The translations under genes were made by a program, and so were the position numbers. From Liolophura sinensis (lineage: Eukaryota; Mollusca; Polyplacophora; Chitonida; Chitonidae), in the NCBI RefSeq assembly GCF_032854445.1, contig NC_088295.1:15981385-16045384 (forward strand): a DNA stretch of 64,000 bases, written 5' to 3'. Below the pieces are notes generated by a model. It was not told the DNA's origin. It worked only from the letters and a program-made list of their open reading frames with translations, and ran no database searches. Below are positions 22,301 through 33,980 of the stretch, piece after piece; the first letter of the stretch is position 1, and each line of letters opens with the position of its first letter.

Positions 22301-24434
22301 GAAATGCCATAGATCACATCAGACATCGCTGTATTTGGCAGATCCTCGTTTATCATACTTCGGGCATCTTCCCATTTAATACCAGTCGCCACACTGAAAC
22401 CCTTCCCTCTAACCCTTCCCTGGAAGGCAAACAGGTTTCGTGTAATACTAGGAATATTTCACTACATCTCCTACACATACTTCTTATATATGAAAAGCAA
22501 ACTTTGCCACCAGCCTTATGATGACCGTTCATACTGGCAATGGATTTGAGTTTGTCTTCGATTCTATGGGAGTTGTCTTGTGTATTGTCTGTAAAGGCGA
22601 TTACCTAATTTTTTGCGAAAGCGGTGTCCAAGCCTAAAGTAAAGTATTCATGAAAAGTAACTCTAAAACGAAGATGATTGTGGGAAACATGAAAACTGGA
22701 AAAAATATCTCACAAGTAAGAAATATAAAAATTTCGTTTTTGTGGGATATTTCATGTCTTGATATTGCCCCTCTGTTCTGTGCATATTCTCCGTCAATGG
22801 TCAGAATGACGTCAAAGGCGAACTAACCGGCTATTCCGAGACCAGCACATTCGGACTTTTTGACCACACGGAGTTGTTTCCACAGCTATCACAACTAACG
22901 TCATCGCTGAAGACTTCTTAATTTCCGGACTGACCATTGGGTCCTATTTTTTACTTCCCAAGAACAAGGCAGAGCATTTAAAGAGCATACTAAGAACAAA
23001 AAATACCTTTCATGTATCCTTTAAGTTGAGTCAAGTTTTTATAATATCATGGACGCTGGAGTTCTAGTCTCCTGCCGCCTTTAAGTTTATCTATAGCACA
23101 GAAATGTCTTTGCTATGTTCCACAGCTAACCATTTGTCGCTACTTTTAAAATACGAGAAATCAGATTGATAGGTTTCTTTTACCACACTACTGTTTCTTA
23201 ATATAAGGATGATGAGGTAACATTGAAAACGCATTGCCTAGTATCTCACAAAGTCTTCAGCTTTTGATTTCTGGGGTATTAATTTATAGATTTCCATGCT
23301 GACCTTGGTAACTTTATTTCTGTAATCAATCTTTAGCACACACGTAAGCAGGTAAGAGCTTCTTTCTAGTTAGTTGCTGGTGGTGCCCACGGCTGCCGGT
23401 TTTACAGCTGTAAGGAACGGTAAGGGGAGGAATCCACTCCGCCGGAGATAACTGGCATGACACTGGACAGATGTTGGCAGACAACACCTTAGGCCGATAA
23501 CTCGTTAAGATTCACCTTTTGCTCTCTCCTGACACATACGTTGAAGACGAATCAGGCTAAGACATTCACAGTAATTAGCTATTTGGCAGAGATAGCTGGC
23601 ATATCCTGTGGCGAACCTGGCAGGTATCGGGCCTGTTTCCCGCCCTGAAATCGCCTTTGTCACGGCCTTAATCACATTCCACATCACCAACAGTACTGTA
23701 AGTGATTCATGTCAGGGGGCTCGCCACTGGAAAATTTCATTTGCACAGTTCAGATTAGTCGCATCGAAATGAACGTTATATGATCATAATATAGGACTCT
23801 CCTGAAGAGAACAGACTTTGTCTGTAGCTTGAGGAGGTCAAGGATTTTAGAGTTAACCACTCCAATAAAATGATTTTCTCTAACCATGTTGACAAGATAA
23901 TGAAGTGTACGCCGTAAATAACTGCATATAACAATTTCATACATCTTTTCATTACTTATTTACAATCTATGCTGCTATAATTTTGTTCGAGAGCCTTAAT
24001 TAAAAGTAGCTCGCTTCTAGTCCAGGATATGATTGAAAGAAAGTTTAAAGTGAGTGTTGAATCCTCAACTGCTGAGAGTCGCTATATGGTAGATGCCGAT
24101 TTTACATATGCACAGTAGGTAATGGCATTCAAATGAGACTTTTTCACAACATAGTTGATATATTTTGACGTATAGTGCAAAAGGCAACACAATGTTGAGG
24201 TAATTGGGGGCTGGTCCCCTTTGTCTGTTTCAGACGCCTCGCAAATTGTGAGTGCTGGAAAATTTGTGCATTTTGCTATTGCCTGAAATGTTTTCCGTGA
24301 AATTTAATTATCCTTACTTTGTTAGATCTTGTGTGTTGTGTGACGATTTTAATTAACGTCACTAGATATTACTGCAAAAACTATTGCGTCAAAGTTATTC
24401 CACCAAATGCCTTCACTCTAGGTTTTGTAAGTAA
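19385..24434. other. Long gene-free stretch
   Basis: I see no SINE, exon or tandem array. AT-rich tracts lie around 20395-20470 and a weak 10-bp inverted repeat (CAATGGTCAG / CTGACCATTG) at about 22797 and 22932. Open frames are all short. Confidence 0.45.
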
Positions 24435-24511
24435 ACGTCATTATGGGGATTGGCCTTGCGGTTACTGACCTGAAATATCAACCATTGTTGACGGCTGGTG
24501 TACGAATTTCT
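24435..24511 (+). repeat. Copy 1 of a dispersed ~75-bp conserved sequence
   Basis: The segment CGTCATTATGGGGATTGGCC to TTGACGGCTGG is closely related to minus-strand segments at about 35170-35255 and 36820-36893. Shared core: TTGGCCTTGC-GTTACTGACCTGAA and TTGACGGCTGG. The repeat identity is not known to me. Confidence 0.6.
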
Positions 24512-27500
24512 GTTTAGACGCATAGATTTTCTACCAAGTATAACCATGCAAATAACCATATCTGCTTAACACAAAGGGCAAATCCAGTATATAGATGCTA
24601 ACAAGATCAGCTTCAAAAACAACTGTCAACAAAAACTGTTGGACAAAGGAACATCTGTCAAACATATGAAACAGTATAAATAATTGCTCTCGTTACGTAA
24701 GATGGAATTACATATTATGAAGTTTGAGTGATGTTGACAAGATAGTGTTGACATTATTTACTTGAAATCTTGGTTAAATTTTAATGTGATTGATATCCAA
24801 AGCAAATACACAATTTTAACACATAAATGCAAAACACATAGACCTCAGTTATAATCGTAACAGCTCTCGTCACCTTTACCTCAATTACAAGTATAGTGCA
24901 CTGAGGCATTATACTCCTCCTAGCCCGGCATGGTGCTTGAAGCAGAATAGAAACAACGGGAAAATAGAGCGTCAGTCACTTTAGATCCTCGGTATTCCTG
25001 CTGTAGTTATGCCACCTAGAGAGCTGCCGTTCTGTCTCACTCTGTTTTCTGCATACCACAGGTGTTATTATTTAAAATTGTTGACTTTGTGGCTGCGAAC
25101 ATAAAGCTATCTGTGGCTTGCTTGTAACAAACACACAAATGCTCAATACAGGCACGTGTGCAACCAGAATCCTCGAGAATTTCTGTTCAGAGAAGTTCCA
25201 TATGGATGCTTCTTGCTCATACTACTTTAATTTGTAACAACATACAGAAAAAGACAGTAAATGCGTAAGATAATATGATGTACCCCTACGACAGTATTAC
25301 TGTTAATAATTCACGCGAGCTGTTAAATGAGGAGAAGGGAGATAACTTTGACATTCAGGAGCCTAAGTTGTTTAGGAAACTTTCGGAGTTTCACATTTTG
25401 CAATTCTGAGAGTGTAAAGTAGTAAAGACAATAATTCATATGTAAACTGATATTAGCAAAATGATGTGCTTGCCATTAACACCGATGGGCTACGGGGAGG
25501 ACAACGTTTTATTTGAATGCTATTGCGATGGTTTGCCACCTCACTTATCAATGGGCGCAGATATGCGTGGTGCAGGCGAACCATTAAGAAATCAGGTCTC
25601 ATTTTGACTGAGACACGTCCTGTATAAGTTACTGTATTTACAAATGCTACAAGACGATAAAAATGGCGTCTAAGAATTAGATCGCGAACAACAGTCATAA
25701 TACGAGGTTTGTATAGTATGTCATTTGATCACCTTGTCAAATGTTCTTCTGTGGTTTGACTTCACGCAATGTTTGAAAGCGTTGAAACACCAAACATTCA
25801 CTGTAATGTTTTACAGTTTGTTTACTATCAAATTAAACATATTATATTGCATCAAATTGAATTAAATCATTGGTTTGATAATTAACACAGATATGTAAGA
25901 CATAAAATGGTAGATTGTTATCTACGTATAACAAATGAATGACAAATGAGTTATTGTATGTGTTTTGAGTGTGTTTTTGACTCAGACAGCATGGTCGTGA
26001 GTAGGGTATTAACATCAGAAAGGCAGCGTAGGATTTAGCGGAGATGTTAATGGTTAGGTGCGGTCACATAATTATTGAAGAGACTTCAAGTGGGTTTAAT
26101 GAGAGAAACAGGCTGAAAATGAGTCATAAAATAAATGAAATTTTAGATCACTCAAGTATATAACCTAATATCTTTAGCAGCTGACTTCGCATATATTTTT
26201 GATTAATACTGCTTACGTCTGAAGCTGTTATCATTTATTCTACACCCACGCACGTAGAAGTTGTGTTGGTGGGCGAAGGGTCGGATATGTGACACTTTAT
26301 TTTGTGTTTCAGTCCTCCAGAATAGAACTTCATGACACTGTATGCTTTTTTTAAAGAAATGGAATGGTGGAAATATTTTGCTAGGCTTTGCTAATGCTAG
26401 GATATTTACATATGTAAGCAGTTAGACAGTTTGGAATTACGGAGAATGTGGCATGAGTATGGATACTTGACCTGGCGTATGACAAGGGCGCATCATGTCA
26501 CCCGAGTTGTTTAGATTTGTCTGGCGCTCGGGAAGACTGCAGAAGACAATACCGTGCCTGGTAACGGTGGAGACACGCGGTCTAGCAACTCGTATTGTTT
26601 ACATCTATACTATAATGGTGGTCATATGTTGCTGCCAAAGGTCAAACCAATTTCCTTCATATGCTATAAAAAGGTTTATCCCTGTGCGTAAATACTTGAT
26701 ATTTCATCCATGTGTCTTGAGGTCCGAAATGGCCCTCTTCCGAATGTCAGGGAGTCGATACTGTTTCTTTACATAAATGTGAGGGCACAGACAGATTTTC
26801 GCCACATGTATATCGCCAGACTGGTAGACTAATGACTGAGTTCACACCAGTCCTGACACTAGCAGGTTGCATTCCACTTCAACACGATGTTAACTTAACA
26901 GTACATTGCTTGGAGACAATAATCGAATGGTTCATAGAAGTTGAAACCCTTGTGGAATTTTCAAATTGACATAGAGCTTGGCAATGTTTCGGTCTAGACA
27001 AAAGATGTCTTTGTATGTTGGCTACATTTGAGAATGCATGTTGATGTCATGTTTTTAATAATAGGGAATATTCATATTGTCCGAATTCCATTCGAGTTAA
27101 GTTTTAAGCGCATCTGCACAAAACAGATTTTGTTGTAAAAATTAACCGATTGAAACTGCCCGTGAGTTTTTGATTTTGGTGTGATAAATTTAAGTGCGAT
27201 TACAAAAAACTATTTGTATTTCTTTCAGGTAGAAAAATCAACTGGTCTAGCTTCACATCTTTAACAAGATAACAGATGAACATGCTCAAGATGGAGAAGT
27301 AGATTCTAGTCAGAGTTTAACAGTATTAGAAAATGAATACTGCTTTTATATGACAATTATATGACATCGTCATATGAAGCGTATTTAATTGCCATAAAAT
27401 GGTGGCGACATTTCCTATTTACTCATCATCGCTTTTGTCCGATCATGTTAATTTATACCATTGGCAGGAGTGTAAAGAGTAAACCATGAACATAAATACA

Positions 27501-28185
27501 ATGTTTAAGGTATGCACCTATATATCTAAGTCTTTCTGCCATATGAGAAAAAATGGACAAAAAATAGCGCGGTTTAAGTGGGTACAGTTATGTTTATCAT
27601 TTTTTGGATAAATTCTTGTGTAATGTCATTAAACCAAAGTATATGTTTATTTCCTGTGTCAAAAGACTCATCTAGGCTTGTCTTTTTCTGGCATGCCATT
27701 TTTATGCCTGCCATGTCGGTGTATTTATTCCATCTTTTATCGTTCAGAGATTAAGCAATGTACTCTACCAGGAAGTGTGAACGATGCTGGCGTCTTCTAT
27801 GTTCTCCTTCAGGCAAAAGCTTTGAAACTGGTTAAAAAAGACTAAAATCTGTCAGTGAGCTGCCACAACACCACCTCGAGGAAATCTGAAATGTATCGGT
27901 CATATCAGACTGAGATAAGCTGGTTCCCGTGGCAGGATGTGATTCTCGACAAACTATCTCAATATGCAGTAAGTGAGCTGTAGCAAAAAGTGTAATCTTG
28001 CTGCTAAGTTGCTCACCTGTAATCGACCACCTGCCAGGTGTGACCCTGAGCATGGAGGAAGCTCGCGGGAGGTAAACCTGGCTTTCGGATCCAGATGAAA
28101 TCAACACCTACATGCCACTTATGCAGTGAATGGTGAAGGTGTCTCATTATTTACCACAGTCAGTGAAACCTTTAATGTTTAACTC
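24512..28185. other. Gene-free stretch
   Basis: No exon or repeat that I can support. Small frames at 25453-25698 (minus), 26495-26776 (plus) and 27832-28107 (minus) carry no recognisable feature. Confidence 0.45.
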
Positions 28186-28188
28186 TAA

Positions 28189-28792
28189 AGCCCCTTCCAG
28201 ACTATCCCACATCACTTAACTTTTGTTGACTCAACAAGAGTCAACTTAAAGTTGAGTGAACAAGTTGAGAAGTGTTGAGTAGTCTGGACGGGTTCCTCAT
28301 CTTCGTTCAACAACGCTCAACACTATCCAACACGGTTGAATTGGAAATGTGCATGTGTATTTTTGTCAACAAGTTCAGTGAAGTTCAGTGAAAGTAGCCA
28401 ATCAGCGGGCGTGTAGAAATAACGTCACGGTCGTAAAGCACATGACCTGGGCAAAATGGCGACAAAAGAGAGAAACTGGTCTCATGACGAGACGTCTTCT
28501 ACGCCGAACAGCCATGGCAATAAGTGCAGCAGATAAATCCACGACACGATTCTTCCGGCTGCTCGCCATTGTGTCTCATGCACTGGAGAGAAAATGTGGA
28601 GATTTCCTTCCAATTTATCGAAAAAAACACAGCTCAACACCGTTCAATTCACGTCAACAGTATTGGACAAAGTTGACCCATCTGATTTGTAGTGCGAACG
28701 GGATACGCAACTACCTCAACAGCATTCAACTTGCTGTTGACTCTTGTTGAGTCAACAAAAGTTGAGTGATGTTGGATAGTCTGGACGGGGCT
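28189..28792. mobile_element. PIF/Harbinger-like non-autonomous transposon
   Basis: This 604-bp element has terminal inverted repeats of about 58 bp starting AGCCCC-TCCAGACTATCC at the left and ending GGATAGTCTGGACGGGGCT at the right. It is flanked by the 3-bp repeat TAA (28186-28188 and 28793-28795); a TWA duplication is the hallmark of PIF/Harbinger insertions. Sub-terminal CAACT/GTTGA motifs are dense. An internal ATG at 28456 opens MATKERNWSHDETSS, which resembles the start of the Myb/SANT-like DNA-binding protein carried by Harbinger elements. The frame then loses resemblance, so the element looks like an internally deleted derivative. Confidence 0.8.
28456..28524 (+). pseudogene. Remnant of Myb/SANT-like transposon protein
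   Basis: From ATG 28456 the frame reads MATKERNWSHDETSSTPNSH. The NWSHDET core matches the usual opening of trihelix/Myb-like domains (aromatic W followed by an acidic-Thr turn), as in the second protein of PIF/Harbinger transposons. The remaining helices are not present. It lies inside the 604-bp element and is probably non-functional. Confidence 0.4.
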
Positions 28793-29021
28793 TAAGGAGC
28801 TCGTTTTCTTATTCCCTGATAAATCTGTGGTCACCTTGAAGTACAAATATTGTATTAATTTAGTGCTGTTTTCAACATTGATTTGAAACAAGCATTCCAA
28901 TTCTTCGTTATGTCATAAAATGCTGATTGCCTTCAATCATAACGGAGTAATTTTTCTTTTCAAATTTCTCGTTATGATCCGTCACAAATAATGAGAGGCT
29001 GGACACTCTACATGTATGTGC

Positions 29022-29341
29022 GAAGCGTCTCAATTATGAGGAGTTGGATGGGTCTAAGTTTGAAGCGTCTCAGTTATGAGGAGTTGGATGGGTCTAAGTT
29101 TGAAGCGTCTCAATTATGAGGAGTTGGATGGGTCTAAGTTTGAAGCGTCTCAATTATGAGGAGTTGGATGGGTCTAAGTTTGAAGCGTCTCAATTATGAG
29201 GAGTTGGATGGGTCTAAGTTTGAAGCGTCTCAATTATGAGGAGTTGGATGGGTCTAAGTTTGAAGCGTCTCAATTATGAGGAGTTGGATGGGTCTAAGTT
29301 TGAAGCGGACCAATCACACAGACATTGGTGGGTCTAAGCTT
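29022..29341. repeat. 40-bp minisatellite, seven near-identical units plus a diverged one
   Basis: The unit GAAGCGTCTCAATTATGAGG plus AGTTGGATGGGTCTAAGTTT starts at 29022, 29062, 29102, 29142, 29182, 29222 and 29262. A divergent unit (GAAGCGGACCAATCACACAG) follows at 29302. Copies are almost identical (one A-to-G change in the second), so expansion is recent. Confidence 0.95.
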
Positions 29342-29496
29342 GAAGCGGCAAGTCAGATATCTTAAAATTTATATATATTTTAAAGTACGCACACGTTAGC
29401 CGATAGAGTGGTGAAAGTGACAGATTTTTGTTTGGACAAAGACGTTGTTTGCTATAGAATCTTGAAGTAGTGCGTTGGGCTTGAGAGAGGGTTTGA

Positions 29497-29806
29497 TTTA
29501 TTTATTTATTTGATTGGGGCTGTACGCCATACTAGAGAATATTTCACTCACTCATTTATTTATTTATTTGATTGGTGCTGTACGCCGTACTCAAGAATAT
29601 TTCACTCATTCGACGGCGACCAGCATTATGGTGAGAAGAAACCGGGCAATGCCCGGAGGAAACATATGACCATCCGCAGGTTGCTGCGGGGCTTCTCCAC
29701 GTACGACCGGAGAGGAAGTCAGCATGAGCTGGACTTGAACTCACAGCAACCGCATAGGCGAGAGACTCCTGGGACATAGCGCCGTGCTGGCGTGCTAACA
29801 CATAAG
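29497..29806 (-). mobile_element. SINE family 1 with a duplicated tail (minus strand)
   Basis: Read on the minus strand, the head (about 29806-29730) and body continue to an ATTCTTGAGTACGGCGTACA end and (AAAT)n at about 29570-29550. A second copy of the 3' end and tail follows (29549-29497). The head is diverged (TGGGACATAGCGCC on the plus strand). The tail duplication suggests tandem or template-switched insertion, or a second SINE cut down to its 3' end. Confidence 0.8.
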
Positions 29807-30718
29807 GGGGTTTGTTTCCGTCATCAGTAATATAGATTCTGCCGTCTTCATTTTCTGCCCAACTTCCACTCTGTCATAAGTGTGTTTACACCACACGTGT
29901 TACGATTTTCAACATCAAGATATTCTTCCATTTTCCATCCAGAAAAATGTGTCCACACCTTAAAGCTGGTCGCCCAAGATTTTTGACCAATACACACCTT
30001 CGGAAATCTCAAATATAGACTAAAATCGATTTATTGACTGTGTGCCATGATGGATTTCCTAACAGTTCCGTTATCAAGTCGCGTTTCCTCGTCTGTATCT
30101 TGCGGCCAATCAAACACAGCTGATGTATTGCTCTTAAACACCTCTAGATAACTAATTAAGTTGGCCGCTAAGGGGTGCTAGTGTCGAGGGTTATCTAGTG
30201 CACGTATTACCCACTCCCTGACAACTCCCCTGTTGAGTATGGTCAGCAATCACCAGAACCAGGGTGAGGCCACCGCCATGCCCCAATTAAGAATCTCAGG
30301 AACGAATTTTATTTAATTTCAACCAAATGACCGACATATAAATTGCATCTCTCCGAGGATGTGCAAAGTAGCTGTATTTAGGGGCGAGTTGACCAGATTA
30401 TATATGCACTGGAAATGGGTAGGATACGCCAGCTCACTTAACCCATTTCCACAGTCTATAAATGATGTCTATAAAGGGTGGCCTCGAGTTATTTTTGGTC
30501 TTCCTGGGGTTGAAGTATCCCATGTAAGCTGTGTGTGTAGGTACATAGTTCTTCTTGACCAAACAGACTCCTATGTGTCATTGGGAAAAAGGAATATAGG
30601 AAAATTACTGAGGTGAATTCTATCATCCATAACAAATCTCGTCTTTCATTCCCTTTGGATAAATGTTTGATAAGCAAGCGGGTTACGTAATCTAATGTAT
30701 TTTGTGCCTGGGATCTGC

Positions 30719-30719
<1 letters not shown>
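29807..30719. other. Gene-free stretch
   Basis: Nothing supported. Confidence 0.45.

Positions 30720-30798
<79 letters not shown>
30720..30798. repeat. (AT)n microsatellite of about 79 bp
   Basis: An uninterrupted AT dinucleotide run. It creates an artificial Ile-Tyr repeat frame on the minus strand. Confidence 0.97.
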
Positions 30799-30800
<2 letters not shown>

Positions 30801-31927
30801 CTTCTTCTTTTTTCTTCCTGTTTTAAATGCATAGCATTAAAATATAGTTTTAGTACACCATTTTGAAAAAGATTTATCTCATGAGAATATCTACAAAAAT
30901 GCCAAAAATGCCTACAAATATCCCAAAATCTAGTGCGCGTAGTTAAAGGTTTTTCCTTTTGTTGGTCTTGTGGCCTCTTTGTGTGACTGGTCTCGTAAAC
31001 TTGCCCTCTCACCCAAAAGAAAGCTCACTCAACAGCTATGTTGTGACCGTTGTCAAATCATTTTTCTGATTTGGTGATGAAAACCGTTGTCTCTTTTACG
31101 ACAAGGATGTCAGAGCACACCTGACCTTGAAAGAAGGTTTTCATCGTGTATTTACCCTAAACCAATTACATATGCAAATTAAAGCTGTTACGTTCCTTAC
31201 AGCGATACCGGTGGTCAAGCATCAAGGCCCAGTTGAATGCCAAACACTATGACAGTAATGCACTGAACTAATTTGCTATGAGCGGAAAAATTAAGCTTTG
31301 GAAAACTTCGGCTTATCAACTGCCGAAGTACATAGACAATGGAAAATTCACAATCAACCTGCACGGAGAACTTGTAACAGTAACAGGCAACATGGAGAAA
31401 AAGCACGACAATAATTAAAAATAATCATCTGGGTTTGAACACCACATTACCAGATATGATATACAATGCATCTAGTGCTGAAAACCACCACAGCGTCTTA
31501 TGGCCTTGGCGATCACCGCACCTGGTTAAGTATATGCATTTCAGATTGCCCGACACATGGTGTGCAATCACCCCACTCTAATGTCCCATCTGGTTTCCCT
31601 TAGTCTCTCTAAACCAGACCGTCTTAACCTACCGGTTTTCGGTCTGTCGAAATACGTATCACATTCGTATACAAGTGGACAGTAATGTAATCAGTGTTAG
31701 CCAATGGACGCTCCGTACAAGAAAAAAAGCCTTCGCAAAAGACTACAATTTTTGGGGGGTTGAAGTCGGGGTGTGTCGGCATAAATATTCATCATCAAGC
31801 AAGAACTGGCAAAAGTAAGATGTCGACCGAACAACACGAATGCGAGGAAATTAACAGAGAAACTGAGGCCCTTGTTTGTCAGAAATGATTGTAAGTAATT
31901 GTATTTAAGGAAATAAAACTTCATCTA
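30799..31927. other. Gene-free stretch
   Basis: No supported feature. A 64-codon plus-strand frame at 31694-31888 abuts the minus-strand coding fragment and is not called. Confidence 0.4.
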
Positions 31928-31933
31928 ACTTAC

Positions 31934-32367
31934 AATAACAGCTTGTAGTATTGGAGCAGAACTTGTTGAAACATTTTCTTTCTCCGCCGTGGGGGGCAAT
32001 AGCTCTAAATCTCTTCTTAATGCGGGGAGATGGATTTCCAACGGCCATTCGAGCCACTCTCTGTTTTTTCGTTTCCCATTGCTCTTTAATATCCTTGTAA
32101 ACATCCCCCATCTCTCGTTTGGCTATTTTCCTCTTTCCGCATAGCCTTTTCTAATTTATTTAATCTCACGGAACATGGCATGCAGGCATTGCCCTCTCCA
32201 TTTACTACAACAGTGTTAGGAAAGGCGAAGTAGAAAGCGTCCAGGAGCTCCTTAGAAGTCTTACTTTCCATCGTCAAATCACGCCTTTGGGCCGTCATAA
32301 CATGATTATTCACTGGGGATACCAGCTTTGCTAAACAAGTTCTACAGTAAACCTTGAAAATCCACAT
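31934..32367 (-). pseudogene. Frameshifted zinc-finger-like (C2-C2) coding fragment
   Basis: On the minus strand, MWIFKVYCRTCLAKLVSP starts at 32367, with an in-frame upstream start codon at 32445. A second Cys pair follows (NACMPCSVRLNKLEKA). The two CxxC motifs about 45 residues apart recall ZAD-type or related N-terminal zinc modules. The frame then hits a stop. A one-base shift within 32121-32140 restores a charged helical reading (KREMGDVYKDIKEQWETKKQ), and another at the six-G run 31991-31996 (plus strand) restores TAEKENVSTSSAPILQ. That ends at a donor-like ATT|GTAAGT (31934/31933). This is either a decaying gene copy or an assembly with homopolymer errors. Any next exon was not found. 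Confidence 0.5.
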
Positions 32368-32445
32368 AATCTTTCCATTACTTTGGCGAGGCCATCGAAT
32401 CGCATGATTGTCGTATATAGAGCTACAGGTGTCTGCACATGTCAA

Positions 32446-33295
32446 CTGTCACATACTGTTAACGACTTCCCGCCAGGAGATAGTAGAGTCGTTTCCATTG
32501 GTCGGCCAGGATTTTGTTAAATAGCTATGTTTACGTCACCATATGCGAGACGTGCAGGCTTTTCAGCAGAGGTTGAGTAGACTTACGGCTACGGTCATCT
32601 GCATAAGGAGAGTAGGTTTGCCTGGGCTCCGCTCAGTTCTGAGAGCGGACGAGGACAGAGTGCATGTAGGTGACAGGAAATATTAGGAGACTGTAAAGAT
32701 ATGAAATTTTGGTCTAAATAGTTAGAAGGAATAAGCGGTGTTGTGTGTTGTTTTGTTTACAAAAGATCCCCAGTCGTAACCATGTCGTACAGTTTCATAG
32801 TTACTTTTCTGTGCGGCATCCTAAAGCCCGTCTCTTTCTTACGAACATGTAAGGTCTAGACCTGAGCAGAAACTCGTCATGACTCAAGTACATGTGTACA
32901 TGTGTGGATAGGCGTTTTTCGTATATTTCGCAGAGGCTTTGGACTTATTTTCCTGATAGCACGGGGGTATGGGGGGTTGTTGAGAATTGATGCACAGCGA
33001 ACAGGGCTGACTTTACGTGCAAACATTGAAAATTGTCAGTTGATAGCTAAGGAGAGAAGGAAGAGTTGTTCATTTCTCGGTTTGAGTGACAGGCGGCCGA
33101 TCTATGGGGCAGGTTACCTGCAGCACATGCACAGTAATACACAGTTACCTCCAAAGTCTATGTTAAATGCAAAGGCTTACATTTTTATTCCTGAAATAGG
33201 GTGGTGTCATTTAAACATTTCTAGCGAGAAAACTATAGACCGTTGCTCAAATCCGTTGCCAAGCATCAGGAACTACATGTCTTAGGCTACAATCT
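32446..33295. other. Gene-free stretch
   Basis: A 127-codon frame at 32902-33285 has no acceptor, domain or poly(A) context I can support. Nothing else is seen. Confidence 0.4.
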
Positions 33296-33864
33296 GGTGC
33301 AAGTCTCAATTTGTAGCTTTCGTAGTCCTCGAGTTACAGGCGATTGAAGTCACGTGACTGGAAAAAGTTTTTGACCATATCTCAAAACGTTACAAAGATA
33401 GGCAAAGTCCGAAAGAAGATTTGGAATCAGCGTTGCCAAATACACCAGAATATATTGTCAAACTTAGACAATTGTTGTGACGTCATAAGTTCGACCAATG
33501 GCGAGCTTCCAAAGTTTTCAATGCATGTCAAAGACTTTTTCAAACTTGTTCTCACTGGAATCACTCTACAAGTATATCAACTTTCAAAAGAATCCGTTCG
33601 TTGCTTCTTGAAAAGAAGATCTTTAAAGACGTTGATCAAAATCCAAGATGGCCGCCATGTTATGTGACCAAAGTTTACCAAACACACCCGATATTTGCCT
33701 CGTAACCGTGTTCTTAAAATTACCAAATTTCAATAACATTCAATAAAAACTTTTCTTTGTTCTCTTAATTCTTTCAAAAAGCTTTCAAAAAAGAGGAAGA
33801 AAAATAATAAAAATCCGAAAGTTTTCAATAGGTGTCCCAGCAAAGAGTGCTGGGCCACCTAGAA
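33296..33864. mobile_element. Possible transposon fragment ending in a hairpin
   Basis: A block with A-rich, non-coding composition ends in the stem-loop AGGTGTCCCAGCA-AAGAG-TGCTGGGCCACCT (33830-33860; 12 of 13 arm positions pair) directly followed by AG, giving CCTAG. A hairpin just before a CTRR-type end is a feature of Helitron-class termini, but no 5' end or Rep/helicase frame is visible. The class is uncertain. Confidence 0.3.
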
Positions 33865-33924
33865 TTATACATTTATACGAATTACAAATTATACGAAAAC
33901 ACAGTATATGTACAAACACCTAAT

Positions 33925-33980
33925 GACTCCTCGTCGTAATATATTTGGCCAATTGTTAAATACGACGTAACACCCCAAGC
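33925..33980 (+). mobile_element. 3' fragment of SINE family 2
   Basis: CTCCTCGTCGTAATATATTT then AATTGTTAAATACGACGTAA and CACCCCAAGC parallels the 3' end of the element at 16618-16998 (CTCGTCATATGACTG, AATTGTTAAGTACGACGTTA, CACTAAGC). Confidence 0.6.

Noticed and set aside
29022-29341. A CRISPR-like array of regular repeats
   Set aside because: The 40-bp units are contiguous with no unique spacers, and the genome is eukaryotic.
30692-31012. A 106-codon minus frame with Ile-Tyr repeats
   Set aside because: It is produced by the AT microsatellite.
32902-33285. A 127-codon plus frame
   Set aside because: No acceptor, domain or poly(A) context, and composition like its surroundings.
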